Notes under the pieces: generated by a model
Told to the model about the DNA's origin: nothing
Seen by the model: only the letters and a program-made list of their open reading frames with translations
The model's database searches: none
Made by a program: the position numbers and the translations under genes
Part shown: in pieces, positions 40,455-49,207 of the stretch
Numbering within the stretch: position 1 is the stretch's first letter
Layout of the letters: each line of letters opens with the position of its first letter
From: Chloroflexi bacterium 13_1_40CM_65_17
GTDB taxonomy: Bacteria > Chloroflexota > Dormibacteria > Dormibacterales > Dormibacteraceae
Length of the DNA stretch: 64,000 bases
Direction: 5' to 3'
NCBI GenBank assembly: GCA_001917815.1
Contig: MNES01000081.1
Span: 1-64,000, forward strand

Positions 40455-40936
40455 CTGAACTTCTCCTTCAGCGCCTTGGCGACGGAGGGGGGCACCAGGT
40501 CCGATACGTTCCCGCCGTAGCTCGCGATGTCCTTCAAGATACTTGACGAAACGAAGATGTGGGCGAAGCTCGACATCAGGAAGACCGTGTGGATGTCGGG
40601 CGCAAGCTTGCGGTTCATGAGCGCCTGCTGAAGCTCGGCATCGAAGTCCGAGTATGCGCGCAGTCCTTTCACGAGGGTGGTTGCGCCCCGGGAGCGCGCG
40701 TATTCGACGGTCAGCCCCGTATAGCTTGAAACCTCTACGCGGTCATAGCCCTGCACCGCATCTTTGATGAGCCTTACGCGCTCGTCAACGCTGAACAGAG
40801 GCTGGCGCTTGTCCGGGTTGCCAGCCACGGCGACAATCAAGTGATCGAAGATCCCAAGCGCTCGTTCGACGACATCGAGGTGTCCGTTGGTGAACGGGTC
40901 GAAGCTGCCCGGGTAGACGGCTATCTTGTCGCTCAA
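40451..40936 (-). CDS. coaD: phosphopantetheine adenylyltransferase
   Basis: IAVYPGSFDPFTNGHLDVVERA, KGLRAYSDFDAELQQALMNRKLAPDIHTVFLM. Confidence 0.96.
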   Translation of the reverse strand: MSDKIAVYPGSFDPFTNGHLDVVERALGIFDHLIVAVAGNPDKRQPLFSVDERVRLIKDAVQGYDRVEVSSYTGLTVEYARSRGATTLVKGLRAYSDFDAELQQALMNRKLAPDIHTVFLMSSFAHIFVSSSILKDIASYGGNVSDLVPPSVAKALKEKFR

Positions 40937-41472
40937 ACTCTTAAGACCGTGACCAGGGTGTCGCCGTAGCGACGCTGCCGGTCGACCTGCAAACGCGTCA
41001 GCGACGGGATGGTATGGCGACGCGAGTGCTCGGCGACGACGGTGGCATCGGTAAGCAAGCGGTCCAGTACCTTGAGCGCGCGGTCGAGAACCACGTCTTC
41101 GTAGGGTGGATCCAGGAACACGAGGCCGGCGCGCCCAACCTCGCCGGGCGAGCTTTCGAGCCAGCGGACGACGTCACCACGAACGACGTGCGCTCTCTCC
41201 TTCAGCTCGAGGGCGTCCAAGTTCTGGCGCAGGATAGCAAGACCGCGGGGCTCCCTGTCCACGAAGGTGACCTGGGCGGCGCCGCGCGACAGCGCCTCGA
41301 TGCCGATGGCGCCAGAGCCGGCGAAGAGGTCCAGGACGTGGGCTCCTTCTATGCCCGGACCGACGAGGTTGAAGATGGCTGCCTTGACCATGCCCTGCGT
41401 CGGCCGGATGCCTTTCGGCGCTCTGAGGCGGCGCCCGCGCGCCTCGCCGCCGCCGACGCGAAGCCTCGTCAC
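40933..41472 (-). CDS. rsmD: 16S rRNA (guanine966-N2)-methyltransferase RsmD
   Basis: GEARGRRLRAPKGIRPTQGMVKAAIFNLVG, DLFAGSGAIGIEALSRGA, VFLDPPYE; GTG start overlapping the amidase stop. Confidence 0.94.
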   Translation of the reverse strand: MTRLRVGGGEARGRRLRAPKGIRPTQGMVKAAIFNLVGPGIEGAHVLDLFAGSGAIGIEALSRGAAQVTFVDREPRGLAILRQNLDALELKERAHVVRGDVVRWLESSPGEVGRAGLVFLDPPYEDVVLDRALKVLDRLLTDATVVAEHSRRHTIPSLTRLQVDRQRRYGDTLVTVLRV

Positions 41473-42842
41473 TAGTGAATGTGGGGTCGGCGGCCGCTCC
41501 ACGGCCGGGCCTGCTCGAGCTGGGAGGCCAGGCTGAGGATGAGCGCCTCGCCGCGAGGTGGCCCCACCAGCTGGACCCCGATCGGAAGCCCCGCTGAATC
41601 GACCCCGAGCGGCAGGGAGATCGCGGGCTGGCCGGTGCAGTTATACGGGTAGGTGAACGAGACGAAATCCATGTACTCGTCGCCAGCGGATGCGAGGTCT
41701 GCGCCCAGGGTGTTGAGGCGCGGCGCGGTTCGCGGCAGCGTCGGGGTGACGAGAACATCGTGCGTGTCCCAAAAGCCCACGACCACGCGGCTGTGCATCC
41801 GGATAGCGTCGACCGAGCGGACGTAATCGATCGCGGACAGCTGCCTCGCCAGTGCGAGACCCAAAGCATTGAAAGGCTCGAGCTTGCTCTCATCGCTGAT
41901 CGGCAGCGAGCCGAGGCCGGCCACGACGACGAGCTGCATCGGTGTGCGGAACGGCTCGGTGTCGGGCCCGCCTTCCGTCACACGATGGCCGAGGCCCTCC
42001 AGCAGCCTCGCGACCTCTCGCACGCAGCTCGCCACCTGATCCTCAACGTTCGCGCTGGAACGAACCGTGAAGCCGATGCGCAGCTTGCGATCGGTGGGTG
42101 TCGCCGAGTCGGCAAACCTGCCGTCGGTGTCAGACCAGTACGCATCGCCGGGTAAGTGTCCAACCATCGCGTCCAGGCCGGCCGCCGCGTCGGCGACCGT
42201 CCGGGCGATCGCTCCGTCGGTCGACAGGCCTGCCCAATGCTCACCGAGGAGCGGACCCGCCGAGATTCGACCCCGTGAAGGCTTGAGCCCGACCGTTCCG
42301 CAGCAGCTCGCTGGGATACGGACCGAACCGCCCCCATCGGTCCCGTGCGCGAATGCGCAGAGCCCGGCCGCCACCGCTGCGGCCGCGCCGCCACTGGATC
42401 CACCCGCGGAATGGTCCGGGTTCCACGGATTGTGCGTCGGACCGAAAAGGCCATGCTCGACCGTCGGTCGGGTCCCAAATTCCGAAAGGTTGGTCTTGCC
42501 CAGAATCGGACAGCCCTCTTCCTTGATGCGGGCAACCGGAAAGAAATCCATCGGCAAGGTGTAGTCCTCGAACGCCCGGGATCCAAACGTGATCGGGTAT
42601 CCGGCGAGGGACACGTTGTCCTTGATGGATGTTGGCACGCCGCGCAGCGGATATCCGATGTTCGCCGCGTCCGCCGCCTTGGCCTGCTCGAGCGCAAGCT
42701 CGGGCGTGGTCAGGACGTATGCATTGAGCCTGGGATTGAGCCGCTCGATTCTCTCGATGTACGCTCGGGTGAGCTCTGCCGAAGACACCTCGCGCCGGCG
42801 AACGGCCGCGGCCTGGTCAAGCGCGGATGCGAATGGATCCAT
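41472..42842 (-). CDS. amidase (amidase signature family)
   Basis: GVPTSIKDNVSLAG, NPWNPDHSAGGSSGGAAAAVAAGLCAFAHGTDGGGSVRIPASCCG. Confidence 0.95.
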   Translation of the reverse strand: MDPFASALDQAAAVRRREVSSAELTRAYIERIERLNPRLNAYVLTTPELALEQAKAADAANIGYPLRGVPTSIKDNVSLAGYPITFGSRAFEDYTLPMDFFPVARIKEEGCPILGKTNLSEFGTRPTVEHGLFGPTHNPWNPDHSAGGSSGGAAAAVAAGLCAFAHGTDGGGSVRIPASCCGTVGLKPSRGRISAGPLLGEHWAGLSTDGAIARTVADAAAGLDAMVGHLPGDAYWSDTDGRFADSATPTDRKLRIGFTVRSSANVEDQVASCVREVARLLEGLGHRVTEGGPDTEPFRTPMQLVVVAGLGSLPISDESKLEPFNALGLALARQLSAIDYVRSVDAIRMHSRVVVGFWDTHDVLVTPTLPRTAPRLNTLGADLASAGDEYMDFVSFTYPYNCTGQPAISLPLGVDSAGLPIGVQLVGPPRGEALILSLASQLEQARPWSGRRPHIH

Positions 42843-43839
42843 GGCCGTTAATGGTGCCGATTCTTACCGCGGGGTAGGGAGAGGAGGCCAGCGCGCCCTC
42901 GAATGCCGCGGCGTTCTCGGGCGGAATGGCGGCGAGGATGCCACCGCTGGTCTGGGCGTCGCAGAGCATCAGCTGGTCGAGCTCTGGAAGGCCGCCCCAA
43001 TCGACCTGGTTGCGGAATGCATCGTGGTTGCGCCGGCTTCCCGCGGGAAAGAGATTCCGCTGTGCAAGGTCGCGAACCCCGTCGAGGAATGGCACCGCCC
43101 GCATTTCGATGTCCGCACCTCCGGTCAGGTTGCTCAGGTGTCCGATCAGTCCATAACCGGTGACGTCGGTGGCCGCGGTCGCGCCGGCTTCGAGCATCGC
43201 CTCCGACGCGCGGCGGTTGAGCATCGACATGACTTCGACCGCCTCGCGCTGCAGCGCAGGAGGGCAGAGCCCGCGTTTGATCGCGGTCGCGACGAGGCCG
43301 GACCCCAGCGGCTTGGTGAGGAACAGCACGTCACCCGCGCGCGCTCCCGCGTGGGCGACGATGCGATCCGGGTGGACCTCGCCGATCACCGCATAACCGA
43401 ACTTCGGCTCCGGGTCATCGACGGAGTGCCCACCCACGACCGCAATCCCGGCCTCGGCCATCTTTTTCGCGCCGCCGGCGACGATCTTCTCGAGCAGGCC
43501 GGTGCTCAGCTTCTCCCGCGGGAAGGCCGTGATGCCGAGGGCAAAGAGTGGCCTTGCCCCGACTGCGTAGACATCGCTGACGGCGTTGGCCGCGGCGATG
43601 GCGCCGTAATCGCTGGGGTCGTCGACGATGGGCGTGAAGAAGTCCACCGTCGCAACGAGTGCGCGATCGGGCGCGATTCGATAGACCGCCGCATCATCTC
43701 GTGATGACGTCGCGGTCAGAACATTGGGGTCGATGATCGGGGGCAACGCCCCGAGAACCTGCCCTAGCTCGCTAGGGCTGAGCTTGCAGGCTCAACCGGC
43801 CCCGTGGCTGTACTCCGATAGTCGCAGTGGCTGCTCCAT
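42817..43839 (-). CDS. selD: selenide, water dikinase, predicted selenoprotein with Sec encoded by in-frame TGA at 43792-43794
   Basis: Manual translation from ATG 43839: [15 protein letters not shown][TGA][39 protein letters not shown]..., aligning with SelD YSHGAGCGCK motif; downstream VDFFTPIVDDPSDYGAIAAANAVSDVYAVGARP. Confidence 0.92.
43761..43794 (-). promoter_or_regulatory. candidate bacterial SECIS: in-frame UGA followed 13 nt later by a perfect hairpin
   Basis: UGA-GCCUGCAAGCUCA-GCCCUAG[CGAG]CUAGGGC; 7-bp stem, CGAG loop 21-24 nt after the UGA. Confidence 0.75.
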
Positions 43840-43860
43840 TGGTGCTAAGTATCACGAGAC

Positions 43861-44817
43861 ATGACTTTGGTGTTCGCGGCCATCGCTCCACATGGCGGGC
43901 TTGCAGTCGCCGAGGCGTGCAGACCCGATGAGATGCAGCTCGCACGCGCGACGCGGTCCGGGATGGAGGATCTAGGTCGCGCATTCGCAACCGCTAAACC
44001 GGAGGCGGTCATTGTCGCCACGCCCCACAACGTCCACATCTCCAACTCCTTCGGCGTGGTTGTCGCGGGTCGAATCGCCGGCAACCTGGGCGACGACACG
44101 CCGCAGCGCGTGGCGCTCGACGTCCCTGGTGACACCAGGCTGGCCTGGCTGGTGCTGGAAACGCTCGCCGGTGAAAACCTGCCCGCCGTCGGTGTGAGCT
44201 ATGGCTCCAACGACCCGGCGGCCGCTGTGGCGCCGATGGACTGGGGCGTCCTCATCCCTCTTTGGTTCATGGGCGGCCGCGAGGATCCACCGCTGCCCCT
44301 GGTTGTGGTCACGCCGGCTCGCGATCTTCCTGCTGACGACCACGTCCTTGCAGGCGCCGCCATCGCAGCGGCGGCAGCCGCCTCTGGCCGTCGTGTGGCC
44401 TTCATCGCCAGCGCCGACCACGGCCACGCGCATCGCGCTGACGGCCCCTACGGTTACCACTCAAGCGCCAAGGTCTACGACGACCTCATATGCAGGCTGG
44501 TGCGGGCGGATACGTTGAGTGGGCTGCGGGACATTCCGCTGACCCTCGTGGAACATGCGAAAGCCGACAGCTGGTGGCAGATGCTGATGCTCCTGGGGGC
44601 CACGGGCGACGGCTGGCATGGGCGGTTGATCAGCTACGAGGCGCCGACGTATTTCGGCATGCTCACTGCCGCGTACGAACCGTCATCGGCTGGTGTACCT
44701 CCCCACCCCGGCCGCGTGCCGCGGCCGGACCTCCCCGCGAAGCGGGGAGGTGAAACTAGCCGCGGTACCGCATCACGGCCTCGTACACACACTCGGCCCC
44801 GAACTCGAGCGCGCTGA
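43861..44817 (+). CDS. class III extradiol dioxygenase (LigB-like) family protein; C-terminus runs through an intergenic repeat
   Basis: MTLVFAAIAPHGG..., VIVATPHNVHI, ASADHGHAH; terminal ~40 aa encoded by repeat and antisense to the M20 peptidase. Confidence 0.8.
   Translation: MTLVFAAIAPHGGLAVAEACRPDEMQLARATRSGMEDLGRAFATAKPEAVIVATPHNVHISNSFGVVVAGRIAGNLGDDTPQRVALDVPGDTRLAWLVLETLAGENLPAVGVSYGSNDPAAAVAPMDWGVLIPLWFMGGREDPPLPLVVVTPARDLPADDHVLAGAAIAAAAAASGRRVAFIASADHGHAHRADGPYGYHSSAKVYDDLICRLVRADTLSGLRDIPLTLVEHAKADSWWQMLMLLGATGDGWHGRLISYEAPTYFGMLTAAYEPSSAGVPPHPGRVPRPDLPAKRGGETSRGTASRPRTHTRPRTRAR
44699..44752. repeat. two-hairpin dispersed intergenic repeat, copy E (inside C-terminal coding part of the LigB-like gene)
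   Basis: CTCCCCACCCCGGCCGCGTGCCGCGGCCGGACCTCCCCGCGAAGCGGGGAGGTG. Confidence 0.8.
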
Positions 44818-46063
44818 CGGGGACCCGCTCGTCGGCGGCGTGGATGGTCGGCGAAGAGTTGAAGTCTGGCGGGACGTTGAGGGGAAGGAACCCGTAGGTG
44901 CGGATCCCAAGGCGCGCGAAGTGGCGCGCATCGGTGCCGCCGGTGACAAGCGCCGGCACCGGCACGCACCCAGGATCGGCCTCCGCCAGAACGGAGGCGA
45001 AGAGGTCGAACTGAGACAGGTCGATCTCGGGCTGCGCCGGCCCGACCAGCGTCACCTCGATCTCCTGCTCGGATCCGATCACCTCGCGCAGCTCGCGGAG
45101 CATGTCCTCGGGTCCATAACCCGGCAGGAGGCGCCCGTCGAGCTGCACCCGCACCTCGCTTGGGATCACGTTGACCTTCAGCCCTCCGCTCACGATGGTC
45201 GCGTTTACGGTGTTGTGCAGCGATGCATCCAGGCCGCGGCTCAGCGGACCCAGCTCGTTGAGCGCATCGTCGGCTCGAGAGGGATCGAGGAGGGCGGCGA
45301 TGCGGCCCTGCAGCGGCTCGTCGAGGGCGTCCCGAATCGCCTCGAGCTGGTGGCGGACCGGGGTCGTGATGTGCACCGGCAGCCGGCTGCTATCAAGCTT
45401 GGTGAGCAGCTCCCCGAGCTTGGCCATCGCACCTCCGCGGGCGGGGATGGAACCATGGCCGCCAGGTCCGCGCAGCGTGACCACCATCTGGCAGCCGCGC
45501 TTTTCCGAGACCATGATCGGGTAGAACCGCCGGCCGCCAAGATGGAGCGAAACGCCTCCCGATTCGCCGATCGCGTGACGGATGCCGGCGAAAAGCTGAG
45601 GGTGCGATTCGACCAGCCACCTCGCACCGGCCACGCCACCTGCCTCTTCGTCCGCGAGCACGGCCAGCACGAGGTCACCCGGCGCTCCGCCGTGAGCCTG
45701 GGCGCGTAGCAGCGCACCGACCATCATGGCCACACCGCCTTTCATGTCGAGGGCACCGCGTCCCCACAGGTAACCGTCGACGATGTCTCCGCCAAATGGC
45801 TCGTGGCGCCACTTCTGGTTCACCGTGGTCACCACGTCCACGTGGCCTTGCAGAAGCATCGGCGGAGCCTTACCGCGGCCTTTCACTCGAGCCACGAGGT
45901 TGGGCCGGCCTGGCTCGCTCTCGTACCGAGCGCATTCGACGTGCGCGTCGTGCAGCAAGCGCTCGATCAGCTCGACTGCGATGTGCTCCTCGCCCGGCGG
46001 GTTCGTGGTGTCGAGCCGGATGAGGTTGCGGGTCAGCTCGACCACGAACGGCAGGGCGGCCAT
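44756..46063 (-). CDS. M20 family metallopeptidase
   Basis: LQGHVDVVT, LWGRGALDMKGGVAMMV, VLADEEAGGVAGARWL, VTGGTDARHFARLGIRTYGFLPL. Confidence 0.95.
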   Translation of the reverse strand: MAALPFVVELTRNLIRLDTTNPPGEEHIAVELIERLLHDAHVECARYESEPGRPNLVARVKGRGKAPPMLLQGHVDVVTTVNQKWRHEPFGGDIVDGYLWGRGALDMKGGVAMMVGALLRAQAHGGAPGDLVLAVLADEEAGGVAGARWLVESHPQLFAGIRHAIGESGGVSLHLGGRRFYPIMVSEKRGCQMVVTLRGPGGHGSIPARGGAMAKLGELLTKLDSSRLPVHITTPVRHQLEAIRDALDEPLQGRIAALLDPSRADDALNELGPLSRGLDASLHNTVNATIVSGGLKVNVIPSEVRVQLDGRLLPGYGPEDMLRELREVIGSEQEIEVTLVGPAQPEIDLSQFDLFASVLAEADPGCVPVPALVTGGTDARHFARLGIRTYGFLPLNVPPDFNSSPTIHAADERVPVSALEFGAECVYEAVMRYRG

Positions 46064-46073
46064 CGGCAGCAGG

Positions 46074-48131
46074 CTAGCTGATCGACGTCAACTCGAGGCG
46101 GCGGATGACCGCCGCCTTGAGGAGCGGATGTTGATCGAATCCCGGATCGGCCTCGCGCACCCGCTCCACCTCGGCACGGATCTCGTCGATGAGCGACGGC
46201 TGTTTCAGGGCGTGCATCGCCTCGTCCGACATTCCATGCTGCCGGGCGCCCAGCAGCTCCCCCATCCCCCGAATCCTCATGTCCTCTTCGGCGAGCTTGA
46301 ATCCATCGCGGATTCGCGTGACCAGGTTCAGCCGTTCGAGGCTCGCTTCCGACGGGTCGTCGGCGAGCAGCAGGCAGTAGCTGACCGCCGCACCCCGACC
46401 GACGCGGCCGCGGAACTGGTGCAGCTGCGCGAGGCCGAAGCGATCAGCGCCTTCCACCATCATCACGCTGGCGTTGGGGACGTCGACGCCGACCTCGACC
46501 ACAGCTGTGGCCACCAGGACCTGTATCTCGCCGTCGACGAAGCGCTTCATCACGCCGTCCTTGTCTTTGAGACGCCCATGGATCAGGTCGAGTCTCAGAT
46601 CGGGGAAAACGTCTCTGCGCAGCCTTTCGAACTCTGCGGTCGCGGAACGCGCGATCACCTTCTCCGATTCCTCGATGAGCGGGCATATCACGAACGCCTG
46701 GCGGCCGAGCCGCACCTGCGTGCGCACCAGGTCGTACGCGCGCGAGCGCTCGTCCGGCGGCACCACCTCAGTCTCGACGGCCGTTCGGCCGGGCGGAAGC
46801 TCGTCGATGACTGAGAGCGACATCTCCCCAAACTGTGCGAGGGCGAGAGTCCGCGGGATGGGCGTGGCGGTCATGGCCAGGAAATGAGGCCGGCCCCTCC
46901 CTTTCCCGCGCAGAAGCTCGCGCTGCCGCGTGCCGAACCGGTGCTGCTCATCGACGACAGCAAGGCCGAGATCCGCGAACTCGACCTCCTCCTCTATCAA
47001 AGCGTGCGTCCCGACCACGAGCGCGCAGTGCCCGCTTGCGGCCGCCGCCCGGACACGCCGCCTCTCCGCTGCGCTCTGGCCGCTGACCAGCAGCTCGACC
47101 GTAAGCCCGGGAAAGCTCTCCTCGAGATACGCGCGAAACTTGTGCAGGTGCTGGCGGGCTAGGATCTCCGTCGGCGCCATCACCACCGACTGAAGGCCCG
47201 CCGCGTGAGCCATCGCCGCGCACGCGGCCGCGACCGCCGTCTTGCCGGACCCGACATCGCCGTTCAGCAGCCGGTTCATCGGCGTCGGCCTGTCCATGTC
47301 CTTGAACGCCTCCCACGTCGACCGGCGCTGGGCGGTGGTGAGCTCGAAACCAAGTCCGGCCTTGAAGGCGTCGATCACCTCCTGCCGGTATGGGATCGGG
47401 ACCGCAGGCTCGGCGCCCAGGCTCGCCCGCATCAACGCAAAGGCGGCTTGAAGCTCGAACAGCTCCGCAAACCCCATGCGCCTCCGGGCTTCCGACCACT
47501 CGCCCTGCGTTTCCGGCTTATGGCCGAGCCTGACCGCCTCGGCGAGCGGCAGAAGGCGGTGGCGCTCGCGTACATCCTCGGGCAGCTCGTCCTCCAAACG
47601 GTCCGCCAGCGGCAGTGCCGCGTCGACCCAGCCGGCGACCTTCTTGGAGGTGAGGCCTTTGACCAGGTGATACTTGGGCATGAGGCCGCCGATGAATTTC
47701 GGTCCGGAGCCTCCCCCGCCGTCGAGGCGTTCGTGGTGCGGGTTGCGCATCTCGAGCCGGCCGTAGCGGCCGGCCTTGACCGTGCCGGCAACGGCCACTC
47801 GATCGCCAGTGTGCAGCTGGTTCGCGACCCATGGCTGGTTGAACCAGACGAGGTTCAGAACGTCGTCGGCCGCGTCGGCGAGCGTGGCCTGGGTGAGCTT
47901 GAGCCGTTTGTACCTCGAGATTTTGGGCGAGATCTGGCGGATGGTGCCCACCACGGTGGCCAGCGATCCGTCAGCCAGCTCCGCGACGGGCTTGGGATCG
48001 CCGAACTCCTCCCACCCAAACGGCAGCTGGAGCAGGAGATCGCGCACAGTGCGCACGCCAAGCGCGACGAGGCGCTTCTGATCGGCGGGTTTCACCTTCG
48101 GCAGGGATGCGACCGGCGACTCGAGCGTCAT
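46074..48131 (-). CDS. recG: ATP-dependent DNA helicase RecG
   Basis: LLNGDVGSGKTAVAAACAAMAHAAG, VVDEQHRFGTRQR, MTATPIPRTLAL, MVEGADRFGLAQLHQFRGRVGRG; start likely 48131 rather than 48170. Confidence 0.95.
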   Translation of the reverse strand: MTLESPVASLPKVKPADQKRLVALGVRTVRDLLLQLPFGWEEFGDPKPVAELADGSLATVVGTIRQISPKISRYKRLKLTQATLADAADDVLNLVWFNQPWVANQLHTGDRVAVAGTVKAGRYGRLEMRNPHHERLDGGGGSGPKFIGGLMPKYHLVKGLTSKKVAGWVDAALPLADRLEDELPEDVRERHRLLPLAEAVRLGHKPETQGEWSEARRRMGFAELFELQAAFALMRASLGAEPAVPIPYRQEVIDAFKAGLGFELTTAQRRSTWEAFKDMDRPTPMNRLLNGDVGSGKTAVAAACAAMAHAAGLQSVVMAPTEILARQHLHKFRAYLEESFPGLTVELLVSGQSAAERRRVRAAAASGHCALVVGTHALIEEEVEFADLGLAVVDEQHRFGTRQRELLRGKGRGRPHFLAMTATPIPRTLALAQFGEMSLSVIDELPPGRTAVETEVVPPDERSRAYDLVRTQVRLGRQAFVICPLIEESEKVIARSATAEFERLRRDVFPDLRLDLIHGRLKDKDGVMKRFVDGEIQVLVATAVVEVGVDVPNASVMMVEGADRFGLAQLHQFRGRVGRGAAVSYCLLLADDPSEASLERLNLVTRIRDGFKLAEEDMRIRGMGELLGARQHGMSDEAMHALKQPSLIDEIRAEVERVREADPGFDQHPLLKAAVIRRLELTSIS

Positions 48132-48202
48132 CCGGGGATTGAGAACGACCACCCAGCCAAAATAGGGCACCTCGAGGAGGACACGCGTTAGAGTCGAGGA
48201 TC

Positions 48203-49174
48203 GTGAACGAGGAACCTGACGAGTCGGCGCCCGAGGAAAACCCTCCAGCGGCGCCGGCTCCGGACTACCCGGCGCCGCCGGCTGATTCCCCTCCGCCAGC
48301 TGCTGCCGCCCGCCCTCCGCGCAACATGCTCCCGATCATCGCGGCCGGAGTGGTGGTCGCCGTGCTCGCGGTCGCGGTCATCGGCTATGCCGCAGCCGGC
48401 ATCGCGTTCGCCTCGAGCCGGATCGCCGGCACCAGGACGACGTACAACGCCGTGGTCGCGCACCAGAACACCATCACCGACGAGTTCAACGCTTTTGACA
48501 ACAACCTCACGGGAGTGAACCTGACCAGCGCCACCGCGACACAGTTGAAACAGAGCCGCGCCGCTTACGACACTCTGGTGAGCCAATCTCGAGCCGCGCA
48601 GCCGACGATCGCCGCCGACGATGCATCGCTCGCCTCTGCCCAGGCGCGACTCAACGACAACTCGTGGCTGACGCTCTTCAGCCGATCGAGCCTGAACAAT
48701 GCGTCGGCGAAGATGGGCCACGAGCGCAAGGCGCTGGCGGCCGCGAAGGCGATCACCGGAGACTTGATCCAGCTCGGCACCTTTTACCAGGCCTTCTACG
48801 ACTCGCTGATCGACCTCGACACTCTCAGCACCAAAGCACAGGCCACCGACTTCACCGGAGCGGCGGCTGCCATCACGACGCTCAAGGCCGACATTGCCAA
48901 ATCGATTCAACTCTCGAGTGCGCCCGGCCTGCCGCCCGAGATGAAGCTGTTCTTGACCGATTTTCAGACCCTGGCGGTGGATTTCGGGAAGCTTCTGGAT
49001 GCGGCCATCGCCGGTGACTCGAATGGCGCGTCTGCCGACCTGAAGGCCGTGGACGCCGACATCACGAAGATCGGGTCGTATGACACCGACAAGATGAGCA
49101 GCGAGATCAAGGCCTTCTATCAGCCTTTGATAGACACGTTCAACTCGGAAATCGCCAAAGCCAATAAGGCGTAG
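48203..49174 (+). CDS. single-TM protein with Pro-rich cytosolic N-terminus and helical extracytoplasmic domain (paralog 1)
   Basis: P/A-rich N-terminus, TM LPIIAAGVVVAVLAVAVIGYAAAGIAFASSRI, Ala-rich helical domain. Confidence 0.75.
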   Translation: MNEEPDESAPEENPPAAPAPDYPAPPADSPPPAAAARPPRNMLPIIAAGVVVAVLAVAVIGYAAAGIAFASSRIAGTRTTYNAVVAHQNTITDEFNAFDNNLTGVNLTSATATQLKQSRAAYDTLVSQSRAAQPTIAADDASLASAQARLNDNSWLTLFSRSSLNNASAKMGHERKALAAAKAITGDLIQLGTFYQAFYDSLIDLDTLSTKAQATDFTGAAAAITTLKADIAKSIQLSSAPGLPPEMKLFLTDFQTLAVDFGKLLDAAIAGDSNGASADLKAVDADITKIGSYDTDKMSSEIKAFYQPLIDTFNSEIAKANKA

Positions 49175-49207
49175 GGGCTGCGTCCAGGCGAGAGTAGATT
49201 CTTTCCA

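Noticed and set aside
42817-43746. selD as an N-terminally truncated pseudogene or TTG-started short form
   Set aside because: Frame and conserved residues continue upstream through a single TGA exactly at the Sec/Cys position, with a hairpin after it and a leaderless-type promoter before the upstream ATG; the rest of the gene is intact.
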